Source: Candidatus Coprenecus pullicola (GTDB lineage: Bacteria > Bacteroidota > Bacteroidia > Bacteroidales > UBA932). From it: 33,256 nt of DNA. The position numbers and the translations under genes were made by a program. This document shows, one piece after another, positions 33,128 to 33,256 of the stretch. The notes beneath the pieces are model-generated. The model was not told the origin of the DNA. It searched no databases and saw only the letters and a program-made list of their open reading frames with translations. Position 1 is the first letter of the stretch, and each line of letters starts with the position of its first letter. Where the stretch lies: positions 1-33,256 of the forward strand of contig DVHR01000034.1 of assembly GCA_018711925.1 (NCBI GenBank). The letters run 5' to 3'.

Positions 33128-33256
33128 ATGAAAAAATTAAGAATTACGGCCGCAATGGCAATCACAGCCCTTCTTCTGGCTGGCTGTGATAATGAAGAGC
33201 AGAAAGTTGTGCCAGATCCTATCATCAATGTTGACACCGAGACCGTCATAGAGCTT
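33128..33256 (+). CDS. Lipoprotein, N-terminal fragment cut by the window edge
   Basis: Only the first 43 codons are in the window. They show a signal peptide (MKKLRITAAMAITALLL) with lipobox LLAGC (lipid Cys at residue 20), followed by DNEEQKVVPDPIINVDTETVIEL. The last stretch looks like the opening beta-strands of a BACON- or Ig-like domain common in Bacteroidetes lipoproteins, but too little is present to say. A promoter box lies 60 bases upstream. Confidence 0.75.
   Translation, partial: MKKLRITAAMAITALLLAGCDNEEQKVVPDPIINVDTETVIEL

Overview
The window looks like a chromosomal segment from a member of the Bacteroidota, most likely Bacteroidales. The evidence is: TonB-dependent receptors with carboxypeptidase-regulatory-like N-termini, many lipoproteins carrying BACON, DUF5689 and DUF4374 domains, a DUF3843 gene, and repeated matches to the Bacteroidetes -7 promoter box (TAnnTTTG) shortly upstream of starts, with no strong Shine-Dalgarno sites. 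No tRNA, rRNA, CRISPR array or transposase gene was seen.

Left part (1-13.7 kb). A partial DUF4143/AAA-type ATPase enters from the left edge (2-913) and appears to have lost a nuclease-motif segment. A leftward pair follows: an HD-domain hydrolase and a DUF3843 gene split by what looks like a one-base deletion. Next come a leftward SBF/BASS transporter and, divergent from it, a three-gene rightward operon with the architecture of the xenosiderophore system XusABC (TonB receptor, DUF4374 lipoprotein, PepSY membrane protein). A leftward lipoprotein with a gingipain-like His/Cys pattern converges on it. A DUF3737-PatB/MalY aminotransferase pair and a convergent ComF phosphoribosyltransferase complete this part.

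Middle (13.7-19.9 kb). A non-coding block of about 590 bases carries a 105-bp hairpin element and three exact-period (106 bp) palindromic repeats. It is followed by a leftward operon of a C69-type peptidase, diadenylate cyclase CdaA and MutS2, then a small rightward coiled-coil exported protein.

Right part (19.9-30.8 kb). Seven closely spaced leftward genes form one apparent operon: a 1121-aa multidomain lipoprotein (BACON, DUF5689 and OB-like domains), a secreted DNA/RNA non-specific endonuclease with BACON and OB-like domains, an exported endonuclease/exonuclease/phosphatase-family enzyme, a TonB-dependent receptor, a DUF5689 lipoprotein, a small lipoprotein and a PHP phosphatase. The simplest reading is a surface system that binds extracellular nucleic acid, cuts it, imports the products and dephosphorylates them. 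This is the best candidate in the window for a poorly described system.

Right edge (30.8-33.3 kb). A second non-coding block of about 800 bases carries two 106-bp units in the opposite orientation and a second hairpin element whose core lies reversed relative to its flanks. An SPFH-domain membrane protein, a small Arc-like DNA-binding protein and the start of a lipoprotein running off the edge follow.
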